Source of the DNA: Methanosarcinales archaeon
GTDB taxonomy: Archaea; Halobacteriota; Methanosarcinia; Methanosarcinales; Methanoperedenaceae
Direction: 5' to 3'
DNA: 64,000 bases
Assembly (NCBI GenBank): GCA_905339155.1
Contig: CAJPFJ010000058.1
Coordinates: forward strand, 1-64,000
The notes below the pieces were generated by a model, which saw only the letters and a program-made list of their open reading frames with translations, was not told the origin of the DNA and made no database searches. How positions within the stretch are numbered: the stretch's first letter is position 1; each line of letters opens with the position of its first letter. The position numbers and the translations under genes were made by a program. Shown piece by piece: positions 46,493 to 56,546 of the stretch.

Positions 46493-48070
46493 ATGAAGTA
46501 CATTATAGTCACCGGCGGTGTGATGAGCGGACTTGGAAAAGGAATAACAGCCGCATCTATCGGGCGGATTTTGAAAAACAAAGGTTTCAATGTTACAGCC
46601 ATCAAGATAGATCCTTATATCAATATCGATGCCGGGACCATGAGCCCCTACCAGCATGGGGAGGTCTTTGTACTAAAGGACGGCGGGGAAGTTGACCTTG
46701 ATCTTGGTAATTATGAACGTTTTCTTGATATAGAACTGACGCGTGAGCACAATATTACTACTGGCCAGGTATACCTGTCAGTAATAGAAAAAGAGCGGCG
46801 CGGGGATTATCTTGGGAAAACGGTACAGATCATTCCTCATGTGACTAATGAAATAAAAGAACGGATCAGGAAAGTTTCAAAAAAGAGCGGTGCAGAAATA
46901 TGCATAATTGAAGTAGGGGGCACAGTAGGCGACATAGAAAGCATGCCATTCCTTGAAGCGGTAAGGCAAATGCATAGCGAAGAAAAAGAAGAGGACATAA
47001 TCTTTGTACATGTAACGCTTGTTCCACTTGATACCCAGGGTGAACAGAAAACAAAACCTACTCAGCACTCTGTAAAAGAACTCAGGAGCCTCGGCCTTCA
47101 GCCTGATGCGATAGTGGCGCGATGCAAGGAACCCGTACTTCCTGACACAAAATCAAAAATTGCCCTGTTTTGCGATGTACCCGCAAGCGCAGTTGTTAGC
47201 GCCCATGATGCAAGCGATATATATTATGTTCCCACCCTTATGGAAAAAGAAGGACTTTCTGATTATTTAATGAAGAAACTCAATATCACAGAAAAAGAAA
47301 TTTCAAATGTCTGGGAAACATTAATGAAAAAGATGGCAACCATTGACAGGGAGATCCGCATAGCTGTGGTCGGGAAATATGCCCATCTTGGCGACTCATA
47401 TATCAGTATCAACGAAGCGCTAAAACACGCAGGTATAGAATGCGGCTGCCGTGTAAAGGCAGATTGGCTTGATGCTGAGGAATTTGAGAAAACAAATTCT
47501 GACATTGATATGCTCCGTAAATATAATGGTATACTTGTCCCCGGGGGTTTCGGTGTGCGTGGGACTGAAGGAAAAATCCTTGCCATAAAATTTGCACGCG
47601 AGAACAATATCCCATACCTCGGATTGTGCCTTGGAATGCAGCTTGCTGTCATCGAATTTGCCAGGAATGTACTCGGATTAACGGATGCGAACAGTTCTGA
47701 GCTTGCAGCAACTGATCATCCTGTGATAGATCTCCTGCCGGAGCAGGAGAATATAAAGAAAATGGGTGGTACAATGCGCCTTGGCAATTGTGAAGCAACA
47801 CTTGTGGAAGGTTCTCTTGCCAGCAAATTGTATGGAGGTACCACTCTTATCGAACGCCATCGCCACAGGTATGAGGTAAACCCGAAATACCTGAAACAGA
47901 TCGAGAAAAAAGGCATGAAATTCACAGGCAGGAACGACCACCGAATGGAGATAGCAGAGATACCCGGTCACAAGTTTTTCTTTAGCTCCCAGTTCCATCC
48001 CGAATTCAAGTCGCGCCCAGGAAAGCCGTCGCCTCCTTTTTTAGCATTTGTGAGAGCGGCGATCCAGTAG
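46493..48070 (+). CDS. pyrG: CTP synthase
   Basis: 525 residues. N-terminal amidoligase domain ([51 protein letters not shown]), then a class I glutamine amidotransferase domain with catalytic Cys in LGLCLGMQ and the His-Glu pair in QFHPEF. Converts UTP to CTP using glutamine. Confidence 0.97.
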   Translation: MKYIIVTGGVMSGLGKGITAASIGRILKNKGFNVTAIKIDPYINIDAGTMSPYQHGEVFVLKDGGEVDLDLGNYERFLDIELTREHNITTGQVYLSVIEKERRGDYLGKTVQIIPHVTNEIKERIRKVSKKSGAEICIIEVGGTVGDIESMPFLEAVRQMHSEEKEEDIIFVHVTLVPLDTQGEQKTKPTQHSVKELRSLGLQPDAIVARCKEPVLPDTKSKIALFCDVPASAVVSAHDASDIYYVPTLMEKEGLSDYLMKKLNITEKEISNVWETLMKKMATIDREIRIAVVGKYAHLGDSYISINEALKHAGIECGCRVKADWLDAEEFEKTNSDIDMLRKYNGILVPGGFGVRGTEGKILAIKFARENNIPYLGLCLGMQLAVIEFARNVLGLTDANSSELAATDHPVIDLLPEQENIKKMGGTMRLGNCEATLVEGSLASKLYGGTTLIERHRHRYEVNPKYLKQIEKKGMKFTGRNDHRMEIAEIPGHKFFFSSQFHPEFKSRPGKPSPPFLAFVRAAIQ

Positions 48071-48123
48071 ATATGTGAAACAAAGGTCGGGAAACTGCTC
48101 TTCTTATTGGACATTGATTCCAT

Positions 48124-48633
48124 TCACAGAGATTTCCGGGTTTTCTTTATAAGCTCTCTTCCGAATGCATACAGGTCGCGCGGATGCCTTGAAGTGATAA
48201 GATTTCCATCCACAACCACTTCCTGATCCTCATACAGGACACCTGCACATTTCATGTCGTCCCTGATACCTATGTAACAGGTCGCTCTCCTTCCTTCTAT
48301 TACACCTGCTGAAATAAGGGTCTGAACGCCATGACATATCGCTCCCACAGGTTTATTCCCTCTGATAAAATGTCGTGCGATCTCAAGAGCCTTTTCATCA
48401 AGCCTGACCTTTTCAGGCGCTTTTCCTCCTGGAAGGATCAGAATATCAAATTCTTCAGGATCCACTTCGTTAAATGTCATATCTACATCTATCGAATAAC
48501 CATATTCTCCCGTAATTATTCCATGTTTCATGGATGCGACCTTCACAATAATGTCTTCTTCTTTTAACCTGTTAAGCGGATAGAAAAGCTCCTGGTCTTC
48601 AAAATTATCAGCGCTTAATATGAGTGCCTTCAA
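48124..48633 (-). CDS. DJ-1/PfpI-family protein
   Basis: 169 residues from a TTG (MKALILSADNFEDQE) preceded by GGAGG; the longer ORF is an extension over the cytochrome gene. The nucleophilic Cys-His motif is GAICHGVQTLISAGVI, with an upstream Glu in FEDQE. Family members act as proteases, deglycases or chaperones. Its TTG overlaps the cytochrome stop (TTGA), so the two proteins are translationally coupled. Confidence 0.85.
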   Translation of the reverse strand: MKALILSADNFEDQELFYPLNRLKEEDIIVKVASMKHGIITGEYGYSIDVDMTFNEVDPEEFDILILPGGKAPEKVRLDEKALEIARHFIRGNKPVGAICHGVQTLISAGVIEGRRATCYIGIRDDMKCAGVLYEDQEVVVDGNLITSRHPRDLYAFGRELIKKTRKSL

Positions 48634-49571
48634 TTCCTCCCCCGTTTTCTGATCATATATCCTGCGATCACAAATCCTATTGCTGATATCCCTGCAAATC
48701 CTGGTATTTTCGCTGTTGAAGCTTGCGGACTCTCTGGTTGATTTTCCGGTTTGGCTGTTTCCACAGGCGATACAACTGTATTTACCGGCTGCGAAGTCTG
48801 CTGCGCCGACAATTTGGTCTCGTCTGTGTGGCAGGCAGAGCACTTCAATCCGGTTTGCGAGGTCAATTTTCCTATCTTAGTGAAAGCATGCAATTTATCA
48901 ATATCATGACATCTTGTGCATTGTGGTACGACCACTTGACCATTTTCCTGGTGGCATCCTTTACAATCCACCTTTGAAGCATGGATAGTGTGTGGTATCT
49001 CGCTGCCGTTGGCATTTGAAGTACCTTTGTGGCATTCATAACATCCTTTTTTGTCATTTACTTCCCCGTGGATAGTTGCAACACTTGAAGCCGAATGACA
49101 GTTCTGGCAAATGAGGGTCATTTCTTCTGATTTAAGAGGTTTAACAATTGCCGGCGGGGACTTGTGACATTTTACACATGCGGCCTCTTTTCCGTGAACG
49201 TCTATCAGGTCCTTGTGGCAATGGGAGCATACAGCGTCGCTCATCAGGTTATTATGTACTTCCGTTATGGTCTTATGGCAATATGCACAGGTCTGTGTGG
49301 CCACTTTCCCGGCATGTACCTGGTGGATCGGCCCATCATGGCATTTTGTGCATTGGGGAATTGATACATTCATCTTGTCACCATGACAGTTGACGCATTC
49401 CACAGGTTTTTTGGCATGGATCACATGTGGGGTATCAGCATGGCATTTTTTGCAATCGACATCATTTGCCGTAAGTAAAGATGCTGAAAAGTTCGCTTCT
49501 GCTGCATACGCTGCTGTCGAAAATGCGACAGACATAAAAACCAATAAAATAATAATTCTTCCAATCTTCAT
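48630..49571 (-). CDS. Secreted 11-heme c-type cytochrome with PGF-CTERM-like anchor
   Basis: 313 residues. A signal peptide (GRIIILLVFMSVAFSTAAYA) is followed by eleven CxxCH heme-binding motifs (e.g. CKKCH, CVNCH, CTKCH, CAYCH, CSHCH, CQNCH, CYECH, CKGCH, CTRCH, CSACH). The tail is a Pro/Thr/Gln linker, then PGFAGISAIGFVIAGYM and a basic end, the pattern recognised by archaeosortase. A cell-surface electron carrier is likely. Coupled to the PfpI gene downstream. Confidence 0.92.
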   Translation of the reverse strand: MKIGRIIILLVFMSVAFSTAAYAAEANFSASLLTANDVDCKKCHADTPHVIHAKKPVECVNCHGDKMNVSIPQCTKCHDGPIHQVHAGKVATQTCAYCHKTITEVHNNLMSDAVCSHCHKDLIDVHGKEAACVKCHKSPPAIVKPLKSEEMTLICQNCHSASSVATIHGEVNDKKGCYECHKGTSNANGSEIPHTIHASKVDCKGCHQENGQVVVPQCTRCHDIDKLHAFTKIGKLTSQTGLKCSACHTDETKLSAQQTSQPVNTVVSPVETAKPENQPESPQASTAKIPGFAGISAIGFVIAGYMIRKRGRN

Positions 49572-49693
49572 ATCAAATCATCAACCAATACCCGTTTTAT
49601 ATGAATCGTGTTGCGCATTGTATATTATGCTTTCGATTTGGTTCGCGATACTTTCATTTATTATAGTACAAAAACAATAAAGATCCAATAATC

Positions 49694-50254
49694 ATGAACT
49701 CAATAATCCTTACTGATCCAATAAAATACAACGGCTCCCAGATCGCCCCATTATGGGCTTACAGCATGGGAATAAAAGGCGATTCCATAGTGATGTTCCA
49801 TGGCCCTATGGATGTGACATTTGAAAACATGAAGGATCTAGAGGATGAAAAAGCAGGGAAAACCATTAAAGGCGATGACCTGATCCATTTTATTGTGGAG
49901 AGATTCAATTCACCCGCAAGTATGCGCCTTGCTTATTATATGCAGCGCCTTCTTATTGTTAGCATAAGGGATGTGCTTGGAAAACATGGAATAAAAACTA
50001 CACGCAATGGTGATGATCTTTTTGTGGATAATGGAAAACTCACTGTAAGCATAGCAAGCGCGGGTGTAACAAGTGAAAAAATCCATTGCGGGATAAATAT
50101 CACGACACAGGGAACACCTCCCGATGTCAGGACAGCCGCACTTTCTGAAATGGGGATAAAAGACTGGAAAGCAGTTGCAAAGGATATAGCGCAAACTTTT
50201 ATCCGGGAAATAGAAGATATTGAAGGCGATATCGTTAAAACAAAAAGCCTATGA
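49694..50254 (+). CDS. DUF366-family protein
   Basis: 186 residues. Family pattern: YNGSQIAPLWAYSMGIKGDS, HGPMDVTFENMKDLEDEKAG, and DLIHFIVERFN. Conserved in methanogens and some thermophiles; function not established. Confidence 0.75.
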   Translation: MNSIILTDPIKYNGSQIAPLWAYSMGIKGDSIVMFHGPMDVTFENMKDLEDEKAGKTIKGDDLIHFIVERFNSPASMRLAYYMQRLLIVSIRDVLGKHGIKTTRNGDDLFVDNGKLTVSIASAGVTSEKIHCGINITTQGTPPDVRTAALSEMGIKDWKAVAKDIAQTFIREIEDIEGDIVKTKSL

Positions 50255-50395
50255 ATTAAAACAGTTATCATCCTGATAGGTACCAGGTTGCAGAAGCTTT
50301 GACTTTTTTATTGCTCCGTTATAAAATAATCTGTATATTATATTTTCCGTTGATGCGACCTTAGTTATAAGTTCAGCATTTTCCTTGAAGGTAAT

Positions 50396-50408
50396 AAGTT
50401 TAAATACT
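50396..50408 (+). promoter_or_regulatory. TATA-type promoter of the membrane protein gene
   Basis: AAGTTTAAATACT about 50 bases before the ATG at 50459, with AAAGG as a weak ribosome site. Confidence 0.5.
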
Positions 50409-50458
50409 CTAATTGAATATTTAAGGATGAAACATGGATAAACATATCAAAAAGGATA

Positions 50459-51370
50459 ATGAATATGGTAGAAGATATTGGAAAAATTATCAGTAACAGC
50501 TTTGGAACATATACGAAGAATCTTAATATATGCATTCCTTTTATTCTCAATTTTTTTATTTCGATCTTGCTGGTGTTTCTTTTGGCCGGTTTCGGATTTG
50601 CAGGTATTTTTGGTTCGTCTTTATCGAACATTGAGAATGTCAAGACTCCCGAAGAAGTTATTTCCATTCTGCTTCCATCCATTATGGAGCATATCATAGA
50701 AATCGCTATTTTGGTCATGATAATTTTCCTGCTGGTTTTTTTCATCCAGGCATATTTCACTTCAGGTGCTATCGGAATGGCGATACAGGCTACTGAGTCA
50801 GGAAAATCCAACATTTCCGCAATGAGGGATGCAGGAAAAAAGAACCTAGTTAACATGTTCCTTGCAGAATTACTCTTCGGTTTACTTTTACTTGTCGGCG
50901 TAGTTTTCATTGTGCCAGGCGCAATGAAGATTGATATTTCTCAAATATTAACTTCAGAAAATACGGATGGAGTTGTATTACTTTTTGGTGGATTTTTATT
51001 ATGGTTCGTATATTTAGTGATATTGAGCATTCTTCTGGCTGTTTTCAGATATGCGCTTGTCGCAGATAATCTGGGGCCATTAGAAAGCATGACAACTAGC
51101 TTATCATTTTTCAAAAAAAATAAGATTGACGTATTTCTATTATTCATATTTGTTTTGGTTGTAGTCCTGGTTTTCATTATAATTGACCAGATCATTGGTC
51201 AAATCCCGGTAATTTCAACAATCTGGTATTATATCAACTTTATGATTTCATTACTTGTTATCTCACCACTCATAACCATATGGTGGGTTCGCCTATATAT
51301 GACAAGAACCAACAAGAAGCTCTATTTCGATGATCTTCTTGCTCACCCGGATGACCTTAAGGGAAATTAA
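50459..51370 (+). CDS. Multipass membrane protein (DUF7847-like)
   Basis: 303 residues with about six long hydrophobic segments (e.g. IPFILNFFISILLVFLLAGF, VFLLFIFVLVVVLVFIIID). Soluble ends are short. The pattern of a periodic six-helix domain with a GxxGMAIQATESGK loop matches archaeal DUF7847-type proteins of unknown role. Confidence 0.6.
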   Translation: MNMVEDIGKIISNSFGTYTKNLNICIPFILNFFISILLVFLLAGFGFAGIFGSSLSNIENVKTPEEVISILLPSIMEHIIEIAILVMIIFLLVFFIQAYFTSGAIGMAIQATESGKSNISAMRDAGKKNLVNMFLAELLFGLLLLVGVVFIVPGAMKIDISQILTSENTDGVVLLFGGFLLWFVYLVILSILLAVFRYALVADNLGPLESMTTSLSFFKKNKIDVFLLFIFVLVVVLVFIIIDQIIGQIPVISTIWYYINFMISLLVISPLITIWWVRLYMTRTNKKLYFDDLLAHPDDLKGN

Positions 51371-51458
51371 GTGTTATTAGAGTCTGAAATCATTAGATAC
51401 ATGCAATTATGATCTTAATAGTAATCCTAATATACAACTTATTACCCATAGTTATATA

Positions 51459-52016
51459 ATGTTTCTTCCAACTCCAGATGATATAAAGAAATTGAGGCTT
51501 GAACTAAACCTCACCCAGCATGTACTTGCATCACGTGCCGGTGTAAGCCAGCCTCTTATTGCCCGCATAGAATCGGGAGATGTTGACCCCAGGCTTTCAA
51601 CACTTCATAAAATATTCAATGTTTTTGATGAAGCACGAAAAGAAAAGATCGATGTCAGGAAAATTATGCATCCTTCTGTTATTCATACAAACTCTGATCG
51701 TTCGGTCGAGGAAGCTGCAAGGATCATGGAAGAACACAGTTTTTCGCAGATGCCTGTGATCGACAACGGTGTTCCTGTAGGGAGTATATCATCTGATCAG
51801 ATAGTCCGCTCAATGACAGACCATGACCTGAGGAAAGTATCACACCTGCTTGTTCGAAACATCATGGGTGACTCTTTTCCTGCGATCTCCCCGACAACAG
51901 ATGCCAATACCGTTTCAAGGATACTTGAGAAGAATCCTGCGGTACTGGTGTTAGAAATGGGAAAGGTTATAGGCGTTGTTACAAAACATGATATCATGAA
52001 AATGTTAAGAGTGTAA
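51459..52016 (+). CDS. HTH-XRE regulator with a CBS-domain pair
   Basis: 185 residues. Residues ~5-65 form a lambda-repressor-like HTH (LRLELNLTQHVLASRAGVSQ, PLIARIESGDVDPRLSTLHK). Residues ~70-185 are two CBS motifs (VRKIMHPSVIHTNSDRSVEE, MPVIDNGVPVGSISSDQIV; IMGDSFPAISPTTDANTVSR, VIGVVTKHDIMKML). CBS pairs bind adenine nucleotides, so this is a candidate energy-state-responsive regulator. It appears leaderless. Confidence 0.88.
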   Translation: MFLPTPDDIKKLRLELNLTQHVLASRAGVSQPLIARIESGDVDPRLSTLHKIFNVFDEARKEKIDVRKIMHPSVIHTNSDRSVEEAARIMEEHSFSQMPVIDNGVPVGSISSDQIVRSMTDHDLRKVSHLLVRNIMGDSFPAISPTTDANTVSRILEKNPAVLVLEMGKVIGVVTKHDIMKMLRV

Positions 52017-52049
52017 AAAAATTGAACCCTGGTTTCAATTGGACAATAA

Positions 52050-52262
52050 GCCTATATACTTAAAAATTAATTATAAGTTTCCAGACCTACGAAATCTGGA
52101 AAATCGTGTTGATAGGTCCTTGCGGAAGAACGGCAACGCCAAATCGATGACCGTACAGACAACCCCAACGCGGTACACGCGAAATTACCTGACACGAGGG
52201 TAACGGGGACGGACAACGGCAATAGCCAATGGGTGAGATCTCTGAGTTAGTGTCAGGTTACA
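52050..52262. ncRNA. Candidate structured non-coding RNA
   Basis: No ORF. The stretch is distinctly richer in G+C than its flanks. ACCTGACAC (52187-52195) pairs perfectly with GTGTCAGGT (52250-52258), enclosing about 54 bases that contain a small GGCAATAGCC hairpin. CCAGA/TCTGG (52081-52085/52095-52099) forms another hairpin. An AT-rich TATA-like TACTTAAAAATTAATTATAA lies just upstream. I do not recognise the class; it is not a standard RNase P or SRP RNA by motif. Confidence 0.45.
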
Positions 52263-52492
52263 GCAAAACTGCTTTATGTAGTTATTTTGTTTTTGGAGTA
52301 TTCAGAATATAAAGAACTTAGAGATAGCTATCCGAGGGAGAAGATTCGGAACCTTAATACTATTGAAAATAATCTGATAACAATCGTAAGATATAAGTAT
52401 AATGATGATAATACAACATCCTTAGGGCAGGCTGAAAATTTTTTTTTATAACACTCCCACACTCCCAACCTGCCCATGATATTTTCTTATGA

Positions 52493-53785
52493 TCATTTTT
52501 TTCTAATAACCATTTTGTCTTCATTCGTGCGGTGTTCATCAATAAGCGATTCAAGCATGAAATACTTCTCGACAAATTTCGTCAGTTCCTCATCCGAGAT
52601 AGCTGATATGCGTTTCTCCTCATTATACAATTTCTGGATATCAGCCTGGATGGCCTTTACACGCTCATCGTTTTTTTCGATCTTGATCTCAACATGCATC
52701 AATTCATTGAGCGCCTCTTCCACCTTGAAGCGAATAACCTCAAGTCCTGAGGAATCACCTATCATCAATTCCCTCTTACCTCCAACTATCTCCGGCGGAT
52801 AAGGTTCATAAGTGAATGGGTTCTTGATGATCCCTGCAGCATGAATACCACTTTCGTGCGAGAAAATATTCTTCCCAACAACCGATTTGTTGCGCGGGAC
52901 TCGTATCCCTATCTCTCTTTCCATGAATCGCGCAAATTCAGTGATGGATTTTAAGTCATATTTCTCAAATCCCTCTACTCTCTGGATCAGGAAGAGAGCT
53001 ATCTTTTCAAGCTCTGCATTCCCTGCGCGCTCTCCTATACCGAGGAAAGTAAGGCTTGACCAGTTCGCACCATACCAGTATCCTGCAATAGAACACGCGA
53101 TCGACATCCCAAAGTCATCGTGGATGTGGGTTTCGATATTCTTTGTTCCGATCTCTAAAAGCCGTTGTGTAATGTGAGGAATACCATATGGCTCATCTAC
53201 CTCTGGAAACGGTAACCCGAAGCCAACAGTATCGCAAAGGCGAATGATGCAATCAGGATCGATCTGGAGAAGTTTTTTTATAAGCGGGAACACGAAACCT
53301 TCGTTATCTGCGCGGGTCATGTCCTCTATATGCGCTCTTGTTTTAAGGCCGTGGTCAACAGCATACTGTAATGAATCGGTATATTTCTTTTCGGCCTCCT
53401 CCCTGCTCTTAAGACCCATCTTGTCAATGACATGGGAGTCTGAAACAGACATCAATATACCAGTTTCCTTGATTTCGTCCATACTAAGAACGAAATCGAT
53501 ATCTTTGGGATTTGCCCTTGCCCATCCGGTTACTTCGGGGAATTCATATCCCCTGTCAACCATTTCCCTGGCAGCTTCCCTGTCCCTGTCATTAAATAGG
53601 AAAGTTTCAAGTTTTTCGATCCCGATCTTGTGAAGATATTCGTATATTTCGGTCTTATGCCGTTTTTTCATTACAATTCCGGGCATCTGCGAGCCGTCAC
53701 GGATCGTACTGTCGCTTATAAAGACATCCTGTCCCATAGGCAGCTTGATCTTTGGTAAATCTTCATATGACCTGTATATTTTCAT
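52493..53785 (-). CDS. 2-isopropylmalate/homocitrate synthase-family enzyme
   Basis: 430 residues. TIM-barrel of the HMG-CoA lyase-like family: FISDSTIRDGSQMPG (metal Asp and catalytic Arg), and THIHDDFGMS (His-x-His metal site). C-terminal helical region includes HESGIHAAGI. The enzyme condenses acetyl-CoA with a 2-oxo acid; the sequence does not tell homocitrate (coenzyme B or nitrogenase) from isopropylmalate or citramalate activity. Monocistronic. Confidence 0.8.
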   Translation of the reverse strand: MKIYRSYEDLPKIKLPMGQDVFISDSTIRDGSQMPGIVMKKRHKTEIYEYLHKIGIEKLETFLFNDRDREAAREMVDRGYEFPEVTGWARANPKDIDFVLSMDEIKETGILMSVSDSHVIDKMGLKSREEAEKKYTDSLQYAVDHGLKTRAHIEDMTRADNEGFVFPLIKKLLQIDPDCIIRLCDTVGFGLPFPEVDEPYGIPHITQRLLEIGTKNIETHIHDDFGMSIACSIAGYWYGANWSSLTFLGIGERAGNAELEKIALFLIQRVEGFEKYDLKSITEFARFMEREIGIRVPRNKSVVGKNIFSHESGIHAAGIIKNPFTYEPYPPEIVGGKRELMIGDSSGLEVIRFKVEEALNELMHVEIKIEKNDERVKAIQADIQKLYNEEKRISAISDEELTKFVEKYFMLESLIDEHRTNEDKMVIRKK

Positions 53786-53906
53786 TGGCTGACTGATTGT
53801 AATCAGGATTTATATTACTTGCGGTTTTTCATTTTTCTTGAAAGTTTCAAAATTAAATCAAAATCTTTATTATAATTGCAAACTAAACGAATAACGGTGA
53901 TAATTT

Positions 53907-54305
53907 ATGGTGAAAATGCCTTCTGAAATAAAGGATGTTGTCGCAAAGCAAAAACCATTGCCTATAGCAACTGCTGATAAGAGTGGGAAACCCAATGTAG
54001 TATTTGTTACAATGTGGAAGATACTGGATGATGAGACTATATTATTCGTAGATAATTTCTTCAACAAGACAAGAAAGAACATTGAAGCAAATCCCAATAT
54101 GGCAATCGTTGCTTATGACGGTGATGCCAAGAAATCTTACCAGATAAAAGGCACTGTGGATATAGAGAATAAAGGGGAGAGGTTTTCAAGTGCCAAGGAG
54201 ATGGCAGATTCTAAGAAATTGCCTGGAAAGTCAGCATTCGTATTCCATGTGAAAGAGATATACGACGCAACATATGGTCCCAATGCAGGAAAGAAACTTG
54301 CTTAA
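53907..54305 (+). CDS. Pyridoxamine-phosphate-oxidase-like protein, second copy
   Basis: 132 residues with the PNPOx-like split barrel: [38 protein letters not shown], and [16 protein letters not shown]. The FMN-binding regions correspond to the copy at 8494. A TATA-like TCTTTATTATAATTG precedes it by about 50 bases. Confidence 0.82.
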   Translation: MVKMPSEIKDVVAKQKPLPIATADKSGKPNVVFVTMWKILDDETILFVDNFFNKTRKNIEANPNMAIVAYDGDAKKSYQIKGTVDIENKGERFSSAKEMADSKKLPGKSAFVFHVKEIYDATYGPNAGKKLA

Positions 54306-54316
54306 ATAGATTTTTT

Positions 54317-55369
54317 TTGTATTTTCTTTTTACTAAATTGTCAAACATTTTGACCCGAACCAGCATTATTTACCATCCTGATTACCTGAAACACGATACA
54401 GGATCACATCCTGAAAGAAAAGAGCGCCTGCTGTCGATAATAGCTTACCTGAAAGAAACAGGAAGGCTCAAAAAGCTGGAATTGATCGAGCCAAGGCGCG
54501 CAAGCCTTGAAGAGATCCAGTATATACATCCGAAAGAATATATCGAAAAAGCAAGGAGATATTCCGAACTCGAGATGCCCCTTGACCCTGATACGGTTTT
54601 ATCCCGCGATTCATATGAGGTGGCGCTCCTTGCAGCAGGAGGCGCCATAACAGCTGTTGATTCTGTGATCGATGCACTCGATTCTTCATTTGCACTCGTG
54701 AGGCCGCCAGGGCATCACGCAACCCCGAAAGGAGGAATGGGATTTTGCATTTTCAACAATATCGCTATTGCGGCACGCCATGCTCAGAAAAGAGGTAAGA
54801 AGCGTGTGCTGATCGTGGACTGGGATGTGCATCACGGAAACGGGACACAGGATGCGTTTTACGATGACCCGTCGGTATTGTATTTTTCAACTCACCAGTA
54901 TCCCCATTATCCTGGTACGGGGTGGCTCGATGAAACAGGTAAAGGCGATGGCAGGGGATATAACATCAATGTACCTCTGCCTGCCGGAACAGGAGATTCT
55001 GGTTTCATCGCCGCATTTGAGGAGATGCTTGTTCCGGTCGCGCATAAGTTTCGTCCTGATATTGTGTTGATTTCAGCCGGGCAGGATGCATGCAATCAGG
55101 ATGGACTTGCCCAGATGGAAATGAGCGTGGAAGGTTTTTCTGTTCTGGCATCTATTGTACGATCAATTGCGGGGAAGAACTGCGACTGGAAAGTAGCAGC
55201 TGTTCTTGAAGGTGGCTATGACCTTGATCTTCTTCCCCGTTCTGTTGCGGCCGTTCTGGATGTATTCATGGGCAAAGAAGCGCAAAAAAAGATGTATGAA
55301 GTAAGCCCTCAAGTAAAGGCCCGGTTGGATGAAGTAAAGAAAATCCAGCGAAAATTCTGGGATATTTAG
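54317..55369 (+). CDS. Histone-deacetylase-family (HdaC/AcuC-like) zinc hydrolase
   Basis: 350 residues as ORF from a TTG; the TTG at 54350 (before [12 protein letters not shown]) may be the true start. Family motifs: [16 protein letters not shown] (His pair), [21 protein letters not shown] (zinc Asp-His), and [17 protein letters not shown]. Removes acyl groups from lysine or polyamines; archaeal substrates are mostly unknown. Confidence 0.88.
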   Translation: MYFLFTKLSNILTRTSIIYHPDYLKHDTGSHPERKERLLSIIAYLKETGRLKKLELIEPRRASLEEIQYIHPKEYIEKARRYSELEMPLDPDTVLSRDSYEVALLAAGGAITAVDSVIDALDSSFALVRPPGHHATPKGGMGFCIFNNIAIAARHAQKRGKKRVLIVDWDVHHGNGTQDAFYDDPSVLYFSTHQYPHYPGTGWLDETGKGDGRGYNINVPLPAGTGDSGFIAAFEEMLVPVAHKFRPDIVLISAGQDACNQDGLAQMEMSVEGFSVLASIVRSIAGKNCDWKVAAVLEGGYDLDLLPRSVAAVLDVFMGKEAQKKMYEVSPQVKARLDEVKKIQRKFWDI

Positions 55370-55429
55370 AAATCGATGATTCATCGATAGATTAATACGT
55401 AAAAAGCTATTATTTAGGCCGCCGTTCGA

Positions 55430-55502
55430 AGCCCGGTAGTGTAGCGGTCAATCATGCGGGACTCTGGATCCTGCGACCAAGGTTCGAATCCTTGCCGGGC
55501 TA
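55430..55502 (+). tRNA. tRNA-Gln (CTG anticodon)
   Basis: Cloverleaf: acceptor AGCCCGG/CCGGGCT, D arm, anticodon stem CGGGA/TCCTG with loop CTCTGGA (anticodon CTG), T arm with GTTCGAATC, discriminator A, and a genomically encoded CCA at 55503-55505. Archaeal tRNA-Gln commonly begins with A1-U72 as here. Confidence 0.93.
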
Positions 55503-55560
55503 CCATACATCATTATATAGCCCGCGGGATTGTAAATAAGAAATTGGAGTTATCTTATGA

Positions 55561-55695
55561 ACAACGGACCCGGATGATATCCATGGATTTGATAGGGCAT
55601 TGGAAATGGCTCTTAAAAGACTTGACGACCCAATAGTATCACCGAACAATAAAGAACTAACACACAGATTTATATTGATGAAGTATGGCCGAACT
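55561..55695 (+). pseudogene. Remnant of a tyrosine-recombinase N-terminal (core-binding) domain
   Basis: An open frame starting right after a stop, without its own start, encodes HGFDRALEMALKRLDDP then PIVSPNNKELTHRFILMKYG. The pattern KRLxx...SxxNKELIxRFxxxK is that of the SAM-like N-domain of archaeal XerA-type integrases. It is then overrun by the LigD-polymerase gene. It lies 56 bases after tRNA-Gln, a common integration site. Assignment rests on a short match only. Confidence 0.4.
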
Positions 55696-56545
55696 AACAA
55701 AAGTATCATTCACGAATCTGGACAAGATCATCTATCCCGAGCTGGGATTGAAAAAATCCCGGGTCATCAAATACTATATCGAGATAGCTCCCCGGATGCT
55801 GGGATTCCTGAAGGACAGGGTCATAGTCATGAACAGATATCCTGATGGCGTTGACAAAGATGGATTCTATGAAAAGGATGCGCCAGCGGGTATACCTCCA
55901 TGGGTTGAAACTTTCAACCGATATTCAAAGACAGCGAGGCGGGATATCAACCATATTCTATGCAATAATCTGGATACCCTTATCTGGATGGCTAATCTTG
56001 CAACTCTTGAAATAAACACTACTCTTTCAACTATTGATAATTATGATACACCCGATCTTGTATTTTTTGATATAGATCCGGAACCTCCCTGTTCCTTTGA
56101 TGATGTCATAGATATGGCTCTTTTATTGAAAGAAAAGCTGGATGAACTCAACTTCAGGTCATATGTCAAAACTTCGGGGAAAAAGGGACTGCATGTTGTC
56201 CTGCCCGTCATTAAAAGTTATAATTTCAAACAGACAAGGGAATTCGTTCATCAATTCGGAAAGTTCATGGCAAGGGGATCTGATATTATTGTATCGGAGT
56301 TCAGGAACTCCAGGGATCCTGGAACTATCTTTATTGATTACCTGCAAAATATCCGGGGAAAGACCATGATAGCTCCTTATAGCCTGAGAGCGCAAGTCAG
56401 AGCAACAGTATCTACACCCCTTGAGTGGAAGGAACTTAAGAAAGGATTAAGACCTGAGGAGTTCAACATATTTACTGTCTTAAAAAGAAAGACTGATCCC
56501 TGGGAGGGGTTACTGGAAAATAAACAATCACTGGAAGTGAAATAA
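55685..56545 (+). CDS. ligD-pol: LigD-type primase-polymerase (end-joining polymerase)
   Basis: 286 residues. Archaeo-eukaryotic primase fold: catalytic Asp pair in VFFDIDPEPP, the ribonucleotide-binding Ser/His in TSGKKGLHVVLP, and a third Asp in FIDYLQN. It adds (ribo)nucleotides during end joining. It is a separate protein rather than a domain of one large LigD, as in Methanocella-type systems. The gene is 1 base from ku. Confidence 0.92.
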   Translation: MAELTKVSFTNLDKIIYPELGLKKSRVIKYYIEIAPRMLGFLKDRVIVMNRYPDGVDKDGFYEKDAPAGIPPWVETFNRYSKTARRDINHILCNNLDTLIWMANLATLEINTTLSTIDNYDTPDLVFFDIDPEPPCSFDDVIDMALLLKEKLDELNFRSYVKTSGKKGLHVVLPVIKSYNFKQTREFVHQFGKFMARGSDIIVSEFRNSRDPGTIFIDYLQNIRGKTMIAPYSLRAQVRATVSTPLEWKELKKGLRPEEFNIFTVLKRKTDPWEGLLENKQSLEVK

Positions 56546-56546
56546 A

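Noticed and set aside
55600-55845. 81-codon ORF overlapping the LigD polymerase start
   Set aside because: Only the part before about 55695 looks protein-like (integrase-like remnant); the rest is a shadow of ligD-pol.
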